A stretch of 39,648 bases of DNA from Peptoniphilaceae bacterium (GCA_022779285.1 JALFST010000031.1:1-39648), one strand, 5' to 3'; positions 8,929-18,161 are shown, counted from the stretch's first letter. A program made the numbers and translations. The notes: generated by a model not told the origin, from the letters alone.

Positions 8929-8937
8929 GGGGTCTCC

Positions 8938-9273
8938 TTAGCGATTCATTCGCATCTGTATACCGTTGGGACTCTCTTCCACTTCATCCAATAGGGTTGC
9001 CAGAATCATATGATGCAGGGAGTCGGATTCTCCCTGTGTTTCACGGCGCTTTGCCTGAATTTGAATGATCATTCCCTCATTGCTTTCAGATAAAATCAGG
9101 GTCAGACTTTCATTATCGGGAAGCAGATAATTGACCGCCTCCGATACGCATACACGCAGATCCTCCACCTTTTCCACATCAAAAGCCAGCTGACGGGCAA
9201 AGGCGGCGGTTACCAGACGCAAGGTCGTGACATACTCCGGTTTCGAAGGAACCTGCAATTGAATCGTATCCAT
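8938..9273 (-). CDS. Anti-sigma factor, short degenerate RsbW/SpoIIAB-like
   Basis: By position and sequence this is the anti-sigma member of the cassette: residues 1-55 match the first part of a GHKL (HATPase_c) domain, with helix VEDLRVCVSEAVNYLL. It is only 111 residues, against about 145-160 for SpoIIAB and RsbW. The N-box normally reads EAxxN; here it is E45-A-V-N-Y49, so the Mg2+-binding Asn is displaced. I see no DxGxG box or GxGL lid. The C-terminus DSLHHMILATLLDEVEES recalls the LMDEV helix of the family. It may bind the sigma factor but be a poor or inactive kinase. Its ATG overlaps the stop of the STAS gene (TAATG), with GGAGG upstream. Confidence 0.78.
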   Translation of the reverse strand: MDTIQLQVPSKPEYVTTLRLVTAAFARQLAFDVEKVEDLRVCVSEAVNYLLPDNESLTLILSESNEGMIIQIQAKRRETQGESDSLHHMILATLLDEVEESPNGIQMRMNR

Positions 9274-9587
9274 TATTCTTCCTCCAAAAGAAATTCCTGA
9301 TCCAGCTGTGTAATCTGAAAAAGCTTTTTGACATTCTTTTTGAGATTTCGAATTCGGATCCGATGATGGTTTTCTTTCAGATTATTGTAAATGGAAATTA
9401 AGGCTCCCAATCCCGTGGAATCCAAATAATTCAGCTCTGAAAAATTAAAGGTAATATTCTTGGGATCGGATTCGTATTTCTCAAGAACCTTTGCTTTTAA
9501 TTCAGGCGAGGAGTTGATATCCAGATCGCCTGAAAGAAATACAATCCACTCATTGTCATTTTCAAATCGAATTTGCAAGGCCATCAT
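9273..9587 (-). CDS. Anti-anti-sigma factor (STAS domain, RsbV/SpoIIAA-like)
   Basis: 104-residue STAS domain protein of normal family length. In this family the unphosphorylated form binds the anti-sigma factor and frees the sigma factor. The phospho-acceptor motif is intact: LDSTGLG with Ser57. FLSGDLDINSSPELK is the usual N-terminal part. The start ATGATG overlaps the gyrA stop codon, with the ribosome site inside the last codons of gyrA (GGGGGAGGAG), so translation is coupled to gyrA. The second ATG at 9584 is an alternative start. Confidence 0.9.
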   Translation of the reverse strand: MMALQIRFENDNEWIVFLSGDLDINSSPELKAKVLEKYESDPKNITFNFSELNYLDSTGLGALISIYNNLKENHHRIRIRNLKKNVKKLFQITQLDQEFLLEEE

Positions 9588-12034
9588 TCTCCTCCCCCTT
9601 CATACGAATCAATATATTTCGCAACCGCAACAATGCGATCTTCCTCCGATTTGACATCCTTTAATTTTACTCCTTGTGTTGCGCGTCCTAAAGTGCTGAC
9701 ATCCGTAACGTTCAAGCGAATCAAATCGTTATTTTGTGAAATCATCAGTATTTCATCTTCCTTAGCGACCAGCATTCCTGCCACTAAATTACCGGTTTTT
9801 TTGGAAATGCGATAGGTCTTAAGACCCTTTCCGCCGCGATTTTGCAGGGTATAATGCTCAATCCTGGTCTTTTTTCCATATCCTCCCTCGGTAACAATGA
9901 GGACATACGGCGTATCCGTGACCACATCCATTCCGATCACTTCATCATCCCTATCCAGACGGATTCCGCGAACACCCATCCCGTTTCTTCCTATGGGTCT
10001 CACATCGCCTAAGCCGAAATGAATGGCCATACCATGACGTGTCACGGCAACAACCTCTTCCTTTTCTCCCGCAATGCGTACCGAATTGAGCTCATCCCCA
10101 TCCGCCAGGGTAATTGCACGAATTCCCTTGGAACGTATATTGCGGAAAAGCTCAATATCCGTCTTTTTGATGATGCCTTCCTTGGTCATCATCACAAAGT
10201 ACTTGCCCTTTGACATCGTATCATTGATCGGGAACATCGCCTGAATCTTTTCCTCAGTTTCCAGCTGGAGCAAATTGACAATCGCCTGTCCCTTTGCGGT
10301 ACGGCTGCCCTCAGGAAGCTCATAGGCATTGAGCATAAATACCTTTCCCCGATTCGTAAAGAAGAGAATGCCGTCATGCGTGGAAACGACAATCAGGTGC
10401 TGTACAAAGTCACCCTCACGCGTCGTCATACCGCGAATTCCCTTTCCGCCGCGATTTTGTACCCGGTACTCATCGGCATTGGTGCGCTTGATATATCCTC
10501 TTTCCGTCATCGAAACGACCACCGGCTGCTCCTGAATCAGATCCTCAATATTGATCTCATCCACCTCCGGCATAATCTTGGTGCGACGCGCATCTCCGTA
10601 TTTATCCCGAATTTCGCGCAGCTCATCTTCAATCACACGAAACAATACCTTTTCACTTCCCAGAATCTCACGAAACCATGCGATTTGCTTCAAAAGCTCT
10701 TTGTATTCTTCATCCAGCTTTTCGCGTTCCAAGCCGGAAAGTCTTTTCAGCTGCATATCCAAAATCGCCTGGCTCTGAACATCATCAAGACCGAAGCGCT
10801 CCAGGAATATTTTCTTGATCTGAGCGGTGTCATAGCTCGAACGGATAATGCGAATGATTTCATCGATGACATCAATTGCCTTACGCAAGCCTTCAATGAT
10901 ATGAGCTCGTGCCTCGGCTTTTTCCAAATCATATCTTGTACGGCGTGTCACCACCTCTTCCTGGTGGGCAACGTAGTATTGAATCAGCTCCTTCATCGAA
11001 AGAATGCGCGGCGTGTTGTCCACCAGAGCAAGGTTGATGATTCCGAAGGTGGACTCCATTGCCGTATATTTATAAAGATTATTCAATACAACCTTAGGAA
11101 TTGCATCTCTTTTCAGATCGATGACAATACGCAGTCCCGTACGATTGGTATCGTCTCGAATATCCGAAATTCCCTCAATCCGTTTTTCTTTGACCAGATC
11201 CGCAATTTTCTTAATCAGCGCCGCTTTATTGACCTGATAGGGAATTTCCGTAACGACAATGCGGTTGCGTCCACGGATCTCATCCACACGTGCCACAGCA
11301 CGCATTTTAATTTTCCCGCGTCCCGTTTCATAGGCTTTGATAATTTCTTTCCGCCCCATGATCTGAGCGCCCGTCGGAAAATCAGGACCGGGGATAATTT
11401 TCATTAGCTCCTCGGTTGTGATATCCGGGTTATACATGTAGGCGATACAGGCATCAATGGCCTCTTTCAGGTTATGCGGCGCCATATTTGTGGCCATGCC
11501 GACAGCAATACCCGAAGATCCGTTGACAATAAGATTTGGAAAACGAGAAGGCAATACGACAGGCTCCTTCTCTTCCTCATCAAAATTGGGCTGGAAATCC
11601 ACCGTATTTTTGTTCAGATCTCGAAGCATTTCCTGTGCCAGCTTCGTCATGCGCACCTCGGTATAACGCATGGCAGCCGCACCGTCTCCATCGACCGAGC
11701 CATAGTTTCCCTGTCCGTCGGCAAGCATGTATCGGGTATTGAACGGCTGTGCTAAACGCACGACAGCATCGTAAATTGCGGAATCTCCATGCGGGTGAAA
11801 ACGACCCATCACATCACCGACCAGACGTGCAGACTTACGATACGGCTTATCAGGCGTGAGTCCCAGCTGACTCATTCCGTATAAAATACGTCTATGAACC
11901 GGCTTGAGACCGTCTCGAACATCGGGCAATGCACGACCTACGATTACCGACATGGAATAATCCAGGTACGAGCTTCGCATTTCTTTTTCGAGATCCGCCC
12001 CTAAAATATTACTTTTGTTCAATTCTTCACTCAT
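9584..12034 (-). CDS. gyrA: DNA gyrase subunit A
   Basis: Full-length 816-residue breakage-reunion subunit of DNA gyrase, which with GyrB introduces negative supercoils. The active-site tyrosine is Tyr124 (AAMRYTE). The quinolone-resistance region reads GDSAIYDAVVR with Ser85 and Asp89, the quinolone-sensitive state at both main positions. The C-terminal domain has a GyrA-box-like QNRGGKG near residue 555 and a second QNRGGKG near 735, as expected for a wrapping beta-pinwheel. It follows gyrB by 11 bp. Its 3' end is shared with the anti-anti-sigma gene, and no terminator separates them. Confidence 0.98.
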   Translation of the reverse strand: MSEELNKSNILGADLEKEMRSSYLDYSMSVIVGRALPDVRDGLKPVHRRILYGMSQLGLTPDKPYRKSARLVGDVMGRFHPHGDSAIYDAVVRLAQPFNTRYMLADGQGNYGSVDGDGAAAMRYTEVRMTKLAQEMLRDLNKNTVDFQPNFDEEEKEPVVLPSRFPNLIVNGSSGIAVGMATNMAPHNLKEAIDACIAYMYNPDITTEELMKIIPGPDFPTGAQIMGRKEIIKAYETGRGKIKMRAVARVDEIRGRNRIVVTEIPYQVNKAALIKKIADLVKEKRIEGISDIRDDTNRTGLRIVIDLKRDAIPKVVLNNLYKYTAMESTFGIINLALVDNTPRILSMKELIQYYVAHQEEVVTRRTRYDLEKAEARAHIIEGLRKAIDVIDEIIRIIRSSYDTAQIKKIFLERFGLDDVQSQAILDMQLKRLSGLEREKLDEEYKELLKQIAWFREILGSEKVLFRVIEDELREIRDKYGDARRTKIMPEVDEINIEDLIQEQPVVVSMTERGYIKRTNADEYRVQNRGGKGIRGMTTREGDFVQHLIVVSTHDGILFFTNRGKVFMLNAYELPEGSRTAKGQAIVNLLQLETEEKIQAMFPINDTMSKGKYFVMMTKEGIIKKTDIELFRNIRSKGIRAITLADGDELNSVRIAGEKEEVVAVTRHGMAIHFGLGDVRPIGRNGMGVRGIRLDRDDEVIGMDVVTDTPYVLIVTEGGYGKKTRIEHYTLQNRGGKGLKTYRISKKTGNLVAGMLVAKEDEILMISQNNDLIRLNVTDVSTLGRATQGVKLKDVKSEEDRIVAVAKYIDSYEGGGE

Positions 12035-12045
12035 CGCATCTCCTC

Positions 12046-13959
12046 TTATCCTACCGTATCAATATGCTCTGCAAGCTTGGCATTTTTTATGATAAATTCA
12101 CGTCTCGGTGCAACCTGATCTCCCATGAGCAATGAAAAGGTATCATCCGTCGACGTGGATTCCGGATCCATCTCCACTTGCAACAGAACACGATGCTCCG
12201 GATCCATTGTTGTGCTCCAAAGCTGATCGTCATTCATTTCTCCCAAGCCCTTATATCGGTTGAGCTTATAGGAGCCCTCCGGCAGATCCTTGAGCACATA
12301 CTCCAATTCCTTTTCATCATAAACATAACGCTCCTTCTTGCCCTGCACCACACGGAAAAGCGGAGGCTGTGCGATATACACATGTCCCTCTTCGATTAAT
12401 GGGCGCAGGTATCGGTAAAAGAACGTCAGAAGCAAGGTGCGAATATGCGCGCCGTCGACATCCGCATCGGTCATAATAATGATCTTTCCGTAGCGAAGCT
12501 TGCTGATATCAAAATCAGCTCCGATACCGGTGCCGAATGCGGTAATCATTGATTTAATCTCTTCATAATTCAAAATATGATTGATCGATGCCTTCTCAAC
12601 ATTCAAAATCTTGCCGCGCAATGGAAGAATGGCTTGAATTCTGTTGTCCCTGCCCGTCTTTGCGGAACCGCCCGCTGAATCTCCCTCTACGAGGAAAATT
12701 TCATTGACGGAAATGTCCGTTTCCTGACAATCCGCCAGCTTTCCGGGAAGCGTGGTGCTGTCTAACACGGATCTCTTCCCGCGAACCAAATCTCGGGCCT
12801 TGCGTGCGGCATCTCTCGCTTTTTGAGAGCTGACGGCTTTTTCAATGATCACTTTCGCAACCTTCGGATTTTCCTGAAGGAAAGTAGAAAGATGATCGTT
12901 CAGAAAAGTATCGACAATACCGCGAACCTCGCTATTTCCCAGCTTGGATTTTGTCTGACCCTCAAATTGAGGATTGGACACCTTTACGGTGACAATAGCG
13001 GTAATACCCTCACGAGCATCCTCACCGGAAAGATTTTCATCCTTTTCCTTGATCAGATTGAAGGTTCTTCCATAATCATTCAATGCCTTTGTCAGTCCGG
13101 AACGAAATCCCGTAAGGTGTGTTCCTCCTTCCGGCGTCAGAATATTATTGGCAAAGGCGAGGACTACCTCCGAATAAGAATCGGTATATTGCATTGCAAT
13201 GTCGACTTCAATGCCATCCTGCATTCCCTTAAAATGAGGGATTTCCGTAAAGAGAGGCGTTTTATTGCGATTGAGCCATTTTACGAATTCACGAATTCCG
13301 CCCTCATAGTAGAAGGTTTCTTCGCTTTCCTCTCTTTCATCGATTAAATGAAACTTAACGCCCGCGTTCAAAAACGCCATCTCGCGGAACCGCTGCTCCA
13401 GGGTTTCCTTAGAGAACTCTACTGTTTCAAAAATGGTTTCATCCGGATAAAACCGGATTTTTGTTCCGTGATCCCGTACCTTCTTGCCGCGTTCGAGAGA
13501 AGTCACCGGTTTTCCATATTCAAATGCCTGATGATACTCATAGCCATCACGATGCACCCAGGCATCCAGCCTCTTGGAAAGACCATTGACTACCGATACG
13601 CCGACGCCGTGCAGACCTCCCGAAAACTGATATGCCTCCGAATCAAATTTTCCTCCCGCATGCAGGATGGTCAAAACCGTCTCCAAGGTAGATTTTCCTG
13701 TCTGATGGTGCGTTTCCACAGGAATTCCGAAGCCGTGATCGGTAACGGTACAGCTTCCGTCCTTGCCCAAAACAATTTCGATAAAATCATTTCTTCCGGC
13801 CAGCGCCTCATCGACCGAATTGTCCACAACTTCATAAACCAGATGGTGAAGACCGCGCTCATCCGTAGAACCGATATACATTCCCGGTCTGACGCGTACC
13901 GCCTCAAGACCCTCCAGTACTCGAATATTACTTTCTCCGTACGTCTTTTGTTTTGCCAT
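12046..13959 (-). CDS. gyrB: DNA gyrase subunit B
   Basis: 637-residue ATPase subunit of gyrase. The GHKL ATP site is visible (EVVDNSVDEALAG, TDHGFGIP, GGLHGVGVSVVN), then the transducer domain, then the TOPRIM domain (LVEGDSAGGSAK and MTDADVDGAHIRTLLL) and the C-terminal RYKGLGEM segment that contacts GyrA. The length is that of a Gram-positive GyrB without the proteobacterial insertion. AAAGGA precedes the ATG, and recF ends 12 bp upstream. Confidence 0.98.
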   Translation of the reverse strand: MAKQKTYGESNIRVLEGLEAVRVRPGMYIGSTDERGLHHLVYEVVDNSVDEALAGRNDFIEIVLGKDGSCTVTDHGFGIPVETHHQTGKSTLETVLTILHAGGKFDSEAYQFSGGLHGVGVSVVNGLSKRLDAWVHRDGYEYHQAFEYGKPVTSLERGKKVRDHGTKIRFYPDETIFETVEFSKETLEQRFREMAFLNAGVKFHLIDEREESEETFYYEGGIREFVKWLNRNKTPLFTEIPHFKGMQDGIEVDIAMQYTDSYSEVVLAFANNILTPEGGTHLTGFRSGLTKALNDYGRTFNLIKEKDENLSGEDAREGITAIVTVKVSNPQFEGQTKSKLGNSEVRGIVDTFLNDHLSTFLQENPKVAKVIIEKAVSSQKARDAARKARDLVRGKRSVLDSTTLPGKLADCQETDISVNEIFLVEGDSAGGSAKTGRDNRIQAILPLRGKILNVEKASINHILNYEEIKSMITAFGTGIGADFDISKLRYGKIIIMTDADVDGAHIRTLLLTFFYRYLRPLIEEGHVYIAQPPLFRVVQGKKERYVYDEKELEYVLKDLPEGSYKLNRYKGLGEMNDDQLWSTTMDPEHRVLLQVEMDPESTSTDDTFSLLMGDQVAPRREFIIKNAKLAEHIDTVG

Positions 13960-13971
13960 TTTTTTCCTTTC

Positions 13972-15054
13972 CTACCTTCGATCGATATGACCGTTATGCA
14001 CATAAAACTTCGCTCCCGGCAAAGAACCGAGATCCAAAGCATCGGCTTCGTTCGTTGTCAATAATGTCTGATAAGGCTCGATCGTCTTCAATAGAAACCT
14101 TGCCCTGTGCCGATCCAATTCCGAAAATACATCATCCAGAAGCAAAATCGGACGAATTCCGTTTTTTTTCTCCAAAAGTGACATTTCCATCAATTTACAG
14201 GAAAGAGTTGCCGTTCTCGCCTGCCCCTGCGAGGCGAATATTCTTGCCGGCATACCGTTGATTTGGAAAATAATATCATCCTTGTGAGGTCCGATTTCCG
14301 TATTTTTCATCTCCATGTCTCTTTGTCGATTTTTTCGGAGAAGTTCCAAAAATTGTTCATTTTCCTCAGAAGCATTGGTTTCATAGGAAACCTGTAAATT
14401 TTCTTTTCCATCTGTCAGCTGCAGGTGCCGATCGGTAATCCATGGAGAAACCTCCTTCAGCAATTGATTTCGTTTTCGGATCAATTTGCCTCCATAATCA
14501 GACAGCTGTTGATCAAGTGCGATGAGCTGCTCATCAAACCATTGAGAAAGACCGTTTTTCAGCATTTGATTTCTTTGAAAAAGAACACGTTGATATGCGG
14601 AAAGCTCCGCTCCATAAAGCGGGTCGATTGCCTTGAGCATGGAATCCAGAAATTGTCTCCTTTCCTGCGGACTGCCTTGCAACAGCTCCAAATCCGCAGG
14701 AGCGAAAATCACGGCTTCAAAAAGTGTCGACAGCTCGCGCAGGTTTTCCAACTCCACCTCATTGACTCGAATTCGCTTACGCTCCACCATGGAAAGCTTG
14801 AGCTCCACATTTTTTTTTCTTCCTTGTCGAAGGATATCCGAACGAATATAACAGGATCGTTCTCCGAATCGGATACGATTCTTTTCGGGTCCTGATTTAA
14901 AGGATTGGCCGGAAGCCGTCATGTAGACACTTTCCAGAAGATTGGTCTTGCCCTGCGCATTCCCCCCGTAAATCAGGTTGATGCCGGGGTCAAAGGAAAT
15001 CTCCTGATATGCGTAATTTCTGAAATTGATCAATGCCAGATGATTGAGTTGCAC
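13972..15054 (-). CDS. recF: DNA replication and repair protein RecF
   Basis: 360-residue SMC-like ATPase that with RecO and RecR loads RecA at single-strand gaps. Walker A GGNAQGKTNLLE lies near residue 30, an ABC signature region near 270-290 (FASQGQARTATLSCKL) and Walker B ILLLDDVFSELD near 310. A GTG start at 15054 with GAGG upstream is preferred. It begins eight bases after the yaaA stop and leads directly to gyrB, the standard origin order. Confidence 0.97.
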   Translation of the reverse strand: MQLNHLALINFRNYAYQEISFDPGINLIYGGNAQGKTNLLESVYMTASGQSFKSGPEKNRIRFGERSCYIRSDILRQGRKKNVELKLSMVERKRIRVNEVELENLRELSTLFEAVIFAPADLELLQGSPQERRQFLDSMLKAIDPLYGAELSAYQRVLFQRNQMLKNGLSQWFDEQLIALDQQLSDYGGKLIRKRNQLLKEVSPWITDRHLQLTDGKENLQVSYETNASEENEQFLELLRKNRQRDMEMKNTEIGPHKDDIIFQINGMPARIFASQGQARTATLSCKLMEMSLLEKKNGIRPILLLDDVFSELDRHRARFLLKTIEPYQTLLTTNEADALDLGSLPGAKFYVHNGHIDRR

Positions 15055-15061
15055 AGTTTCC

Positions 15062-15277
15062 TCACGGTTCCTGACGAATCACAATCTCCTGGTCATCCCA
15101 AACGATGTGATCCCCCTCTTTTATTTTCTTTCCTCGCATCGTACACACATTTCCATTGAGCAGAACTTCTCCGTTCCGGATAGCGATTTTCGCTTCCGCT
15201 CCTGAGGAAACCCAGCTTGCCAGCTTCATCGCCTGATCCAAATGGATGGTCGGCGTATGAATTGTAATCGTCTCCAT
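15062..15277 (-). CDS. yaaA: S4-domain RNA-binding protein YaaA
   Basis: Small S4-domain protein, the usual companion of recF in the dnaN-yaaA-recF segment. The S4 fold is visible: LDQAMKLASWVSSGAEAKIAIRNGEVLLNG followed by the basic strand RGKKIKEGDHIVW. The ATG at 15277 is chosen because GAGGA stands just upstream and the product is 71 residues, like B. subtilis YaaA. An earlier in-frame ATG at 15292 overlaps dnaN by 8 nt and has a weak ribosome site. It probably binds structured RNA; its precise role is unknown. Confidence 0.9.
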   Translation of the reverse strand: METITIHTPTIHLDQAMKLASWVSSGAEAKIAIRNGEVLLNGNVCTMRGKKIKEGDHIVWDDQEIVIRQEP

Positions 15278-15284
15278 AATATCC

Positions 15285-16394
15285 TCACTCATTTGCCACT
15301 CGAACGGGAAGAACCAAATACAGATAATTCTCTTCCTCTTCCGCAGGACGGATTACTAAAGGATTCAAGGGGCCGTTGAGCTTCAAGGATATTTTTTCAC
15401 AGCTCAACGCTTTGACTCCATCCAATAAATACTTGGCATTAAAAGCAATTTTCACATCCTCTCCCGCTTTTTCCAGCCCCATCGTCTCATGAATTCTTCC
15501 GATCTCGGAATTGGATTCAATCGAAAGCTGATTCCCCGCGAAAGTCAAACGAATCAAATTGGCTCTTTCTTCTCTTGTTAACAGAGAAGCGCGCTCCAAA
15601 GCATCCTGAAAATCTCTTCTTGAGAGAACCGCTTCGGATTGAAAGCTCGTAGAAATGATTTCTTCATAATTGATAAAGTTCTTATCAATTAAACGCGAGA
15701 ACAATTTCTGTTTTCCGCTTTCAAAGTAAATATGTCCCGGAACGATCCGAATTTTTGTCTTGCCCTGATCATCTAAAATCCGTGTCAAATCATTCATAGC
15801 GCGCTTTGGAATGATGACGGATTCCGAAAGATCCATATCTCCCTCAGGCAAATGGATGCCGCGCACCGCAAGCCGATACCCGTCGAGCGTCACGAAATGC
15901 ACCTGATTTTGCTTTCTCTCATAATAAATTCCGGTCAGAGCAACCTTTGTTTCATCAATGCTGGCCGCGAATTCCGTTTCCGCCACCGCATTCTTGATCA
16001 CATCATTGTCCAGTTCCGTCACAACGGAAGATTCCACCTCCGGAACATTCGGAAATTCTCCGGCATCCGGAACATTCAAACAAAAATGCGAATCACGGCA
16101 ATCAATCTTTACTACATGATCGCTTTCCGTAACAATGGCATCTTGAGAAGGGAGCTTTCGAAAAATATTTCCGATCATGGCAGCCGGAATGACGGCTTCG
16201 CCATCCTCCTCCACCCCGCAATTCAATCGGGTTTGTACGGTAAGCTCCAAATCCGTTGCTGTCAGAATTAATTCATCCCCTTTTGCTTCAAAATGAATGC
16301 ATTCCAGAATCGGCATGGTGGTTCTGGAAGAAATTGCGCGCTGACAGTAATTGATATGACGATTCAGCTCTTGTGGCATGACATGAAATTTCAT
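15285..16394 (-). CDS. dnaN: DNA polymerase III beta sliding clamp
   Basis: 369-residue three-domain sliding clamp that tethers DNA polymerase III to DNA. It starts with the typical FHVMPQELNRHINYCQRAISSRTTMPILECI and ends LVLPVRVANE, where the family has LI(M/L)PVR. It is preceded by AAGGAGG. The 213-bp gap between it and dnaA carries the unwinding part of the origin, so this start lies beside the AT-rich duplex-opening site. Confidence 0.98.
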   Translation of the reverse strand: MKFHVMPQELNRHINYCQRAISSRTTMPILECIHFEAKGDELILTATDLELTVQTRLNCGVEEDGEAVIPAAMIGNIFRKLPSQDAIVTESDHVVKIDCRDSHFCLNVPDAGEFPNVPEVESSVVTELDNDVIKNAVAETEFAASIDETKVALTGIYYERKQNQVHFVTLDGYRLAVRGIHLPEGDMDLSESVIIPKRAMNDLTRILDDQGKTKIRIVPGHIYFESGKQKLFSRLIDKNFINYEEIISTSFQSEAVLSRRDFQDALERASLLTREERANLIRLTFAGNQLSIESNSEIGRIHETMGLEKAGEDVKIAFNAKYLLDGVKALSCEKISLKLNGPLNPLVIRPAEEEENYLYLVLPVRVANE

Positions 16395-16410
16395 GGTATC
16401 CTCCTTGCCT

Positions 16411-16467
16411 GTTTCATAATAATAAGTTAGCAGTAATAGCAGTAGGGTCTGTGGATAGCGTGGATAT
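16411..16467. other. Origin unwinding element: DnaA trios, GG spacer, tandem DnaA boxes
   Basis: On the plus strand the triplets TAG-CAG-TAA-TAG-CAG-TAG (16428-16445) are followed by GG and two abutting DnaA boxes, TGTGGATAG (16450-16458, one mismatch) and CGTGGATAT (16459-16467, two mismatches). On the dnaN side the DNA is AT-rich (TTCATAATAATAAG). This is the order of the B. subtilis basal unwinding system: box, GC-rich spacer, trios, opening site. DnaA would form its strand-separating filament from the boxes along the trios toward dnaN. Confidence 0.82.
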
Positions 16468-16500
16468 GTGATGTTTTCCGCTATTCTTACCGATTTGTCC

Positions 16501-16550
16501 TCGGGATAAGGCCTGTGGATAACTTTTGTTTCTTTTCCGGGTTATCCACC
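16501..16550. other. Additional DnaA boxes in the dnaA-dnaN gap
   Basis: TGTGGATAA at 16514-16522 is a perfect DnaA box. TTATCCACC at 16542-16550 has one mismatch and the opposite orientation. A weak box, TCGGGATAA, lies at 16501-16509. Together with the unwinding element they form the downstream half of oriC. Confidence 0.85.
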
Positions 16551-16607
16551 TCACTGTTCATAACTTTTACCAAGAAGCCTTTTCCCGCCGGCTTTCCTGT
16601 GTGACCG

Positions 16608-18140
16608 TTATTGATGCTTCAGCTGATTTTCCAATTCCTGCACATCATTTCTCACACTCGCATCCTCACGGGTACGAGAATCGACACGGTCAATGGCATG
16701 CATTACTGTTGTGTGATCTCTGGAAAAAGCGCTGCCGATGGCCACCAGTGAAAGATTGGTCAGCTTTCGTCCCAGATACATTGCAATCTGTCTGGGAAAA
16801 GCCACCTTGCTTTGTCTGGTTTTGGATGTGAGATCATTGGATTGAAGATGATAATATTCCGTGACACGGGCAATGATCTCTTCAATGGAAATTTCACGAT
16901 CCTTTTTATCCTCAAGCCGCAGAGCATCTCTCGCAATATTAAGAGCTTCCTCGGGAGAGGTTTCCGAGGGATTCACTTGTTTGAACCGAAAATATGCTAA
17001 TACACGCAGCAGGGCTCCTTCCAGTTCTCGAATATTGGATGTGATATTTTCAGCGATCAGATCAATCACATAGGAAGGAAGAGTCAGAGCCTCCCCTTTC
17101 ATTTTATAATTTAAAATCGCAACGCGTGTTTCAAAATCCGGTTGCTGAATATCCGCTGTCATTCCGCCCTCGAAACGTGTTACTAAACGCTCTTCAAGAT
17201 TTTTCAGCTCTTTCGGCGGCTTATCCGCAGACAGAACAATCTGTTTATTCGCTTCCTTCAAATCGTTAAATGTATGGAAGACTTCCTCCATCGTCGCTTT
17301 TTTTCCGGCAATAAACTGAATATCATCGATCAAAAGCACATCAATGGAACGATATTTTCTTCGGAAATTATTCTTTTCCGCATTGGTTCCGTTTTCAATC
17401 ACGGCGATCATCTCGTTCATAAAATTTTCGCTCGTAATATAGAGTACTTTTTTCGCGGGATCCCTTCGCAAAATTTCGTGAGCAATCGCCTGCATCAGAT
17501 GCGTTTTTCCCAGCCCGGAAAGCCCGTAAATAAACAAGGGATTGTAGATCACTCCGGGATTGTTGATGACAGCGGTTGCCGTGGCATAGGCAAAGTCATT
17601 GCTTTTTCCGCGTACGAATGTTTCAATCGTATATTTGGGATTGAGTGTTTTATAACCGTTGCTCTGATGCTGCTGTTCAAGAAGCTTTTTTTTCTCTTCA
17701 AGACGTTTTGCAATGGAATTTTTATCCGAGGGACGGATCTCCTCCCGGTTGTTCGATAAATTTTCGTAAATCGCATCAGATTGAGGAGTCATCGGAGGAT
17801 TTTCATTTTGAGAAAGCATCGATGTCTCTTGTTTTGATGTAAAATTCCTCTCAGCAGATTTTGCCGCCTTGATTTCATAATATTGTCTTTGTCCGGGATC
17901 TACCAAAATGATTTTTACAGGAGAATTGCAAATATATTCCATAGCCTTTTGAATATCATTGAGATATTTTTTATTTACCATGGATCGAATGAAGGCGCTT
18001 GTCGCATCAATCGTCAGTGTATTTTGTTCGAACGAAAGAGGAATCAAGGGCATGATCCAGTTTTTTAATTGGATTTGATTGAGCTGAAGATCGAGCATAC
18101 TGATTACTTCATCCCATATCATTTTCAGATCGTCCATCAT
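16608..18140 (-). CDS. dnaA: Chromosomal replication initiator DnaA
   Basis: AAA+ initiator that binds DnaA boxes and opens oriC. Domain I (MIWDEVISMLDLQLNQIQLKNWI) is followed by a poorly conserved domain II of about 90 residues. Domain III has Walker A GLSGLGKTH and Walker B VLLIDDIQFI. Domain IV has the DNA-binding signature SAFSRDHTTVMHAIDRV near the C-terminus. I place the start at ATG-ATG (18140/18137), behind GGGG: this begins with MMDDLKMIW like other DnaA proteins. The longer open frame to 18200 adds 20 residues atypical of the family and would have its start amid the DnaA boxes. The product is about 510 residues. Its promoter overlaps a DnaA box, suggesting autoregulation. Confidence 0.97.
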   Translation of the reverse strand: MMDDLKMIWDEVISMLDLQLNQIQLKNWIMPLIPLSFEQNTLTIDATSAFIRSMVNKKYLNDIQKAMEYICNSPVKIILVDPGQRQYYEIKAAKSAERNFTSKQETSMLSQNENPPMTPQSDAIYENLSNNREEIRPSDKNSIAKRLEEKKKLLEQQHQSNGYKTLNPKYTIETFVRGKSNDFAYATATAVINNPGVIYNPLFIYGLSGLGKTHLMQAIAHEILRRDPAKKVLYITSENFMNEMIAVIENGTNAEKNNFRRKYRSIDVLLIDDIQFIAGKKATMEEVFHTFNDLKEANKQIVLSADKPPKELKNLEERLVTRFEGGMTADIQQPDFETRVAILNYKMKGEALTLPSYVIDLIAENITSNIRELEGALLRVLAYFRFKQVNPSETSPEEALNIARDALRLEDKKDREISIEEIIARVTEYYHLQSNDLTSKTRQSKVAFPRQIAMYLGRKLTNLSLVAIGSAFSRDHTTVMHAIDRVDSRTREDASVRNDVQELENQLKHQ

Positions 18141-18161
18141 TATCCCCATTTCTTCCACAAC

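Noticed and set aside
10376-11407. 343-residue plus-strand frame opposite gyrA
   Set aside because: It is antisense to conserved gyrA codons, has no ribosome site and resembles no family.
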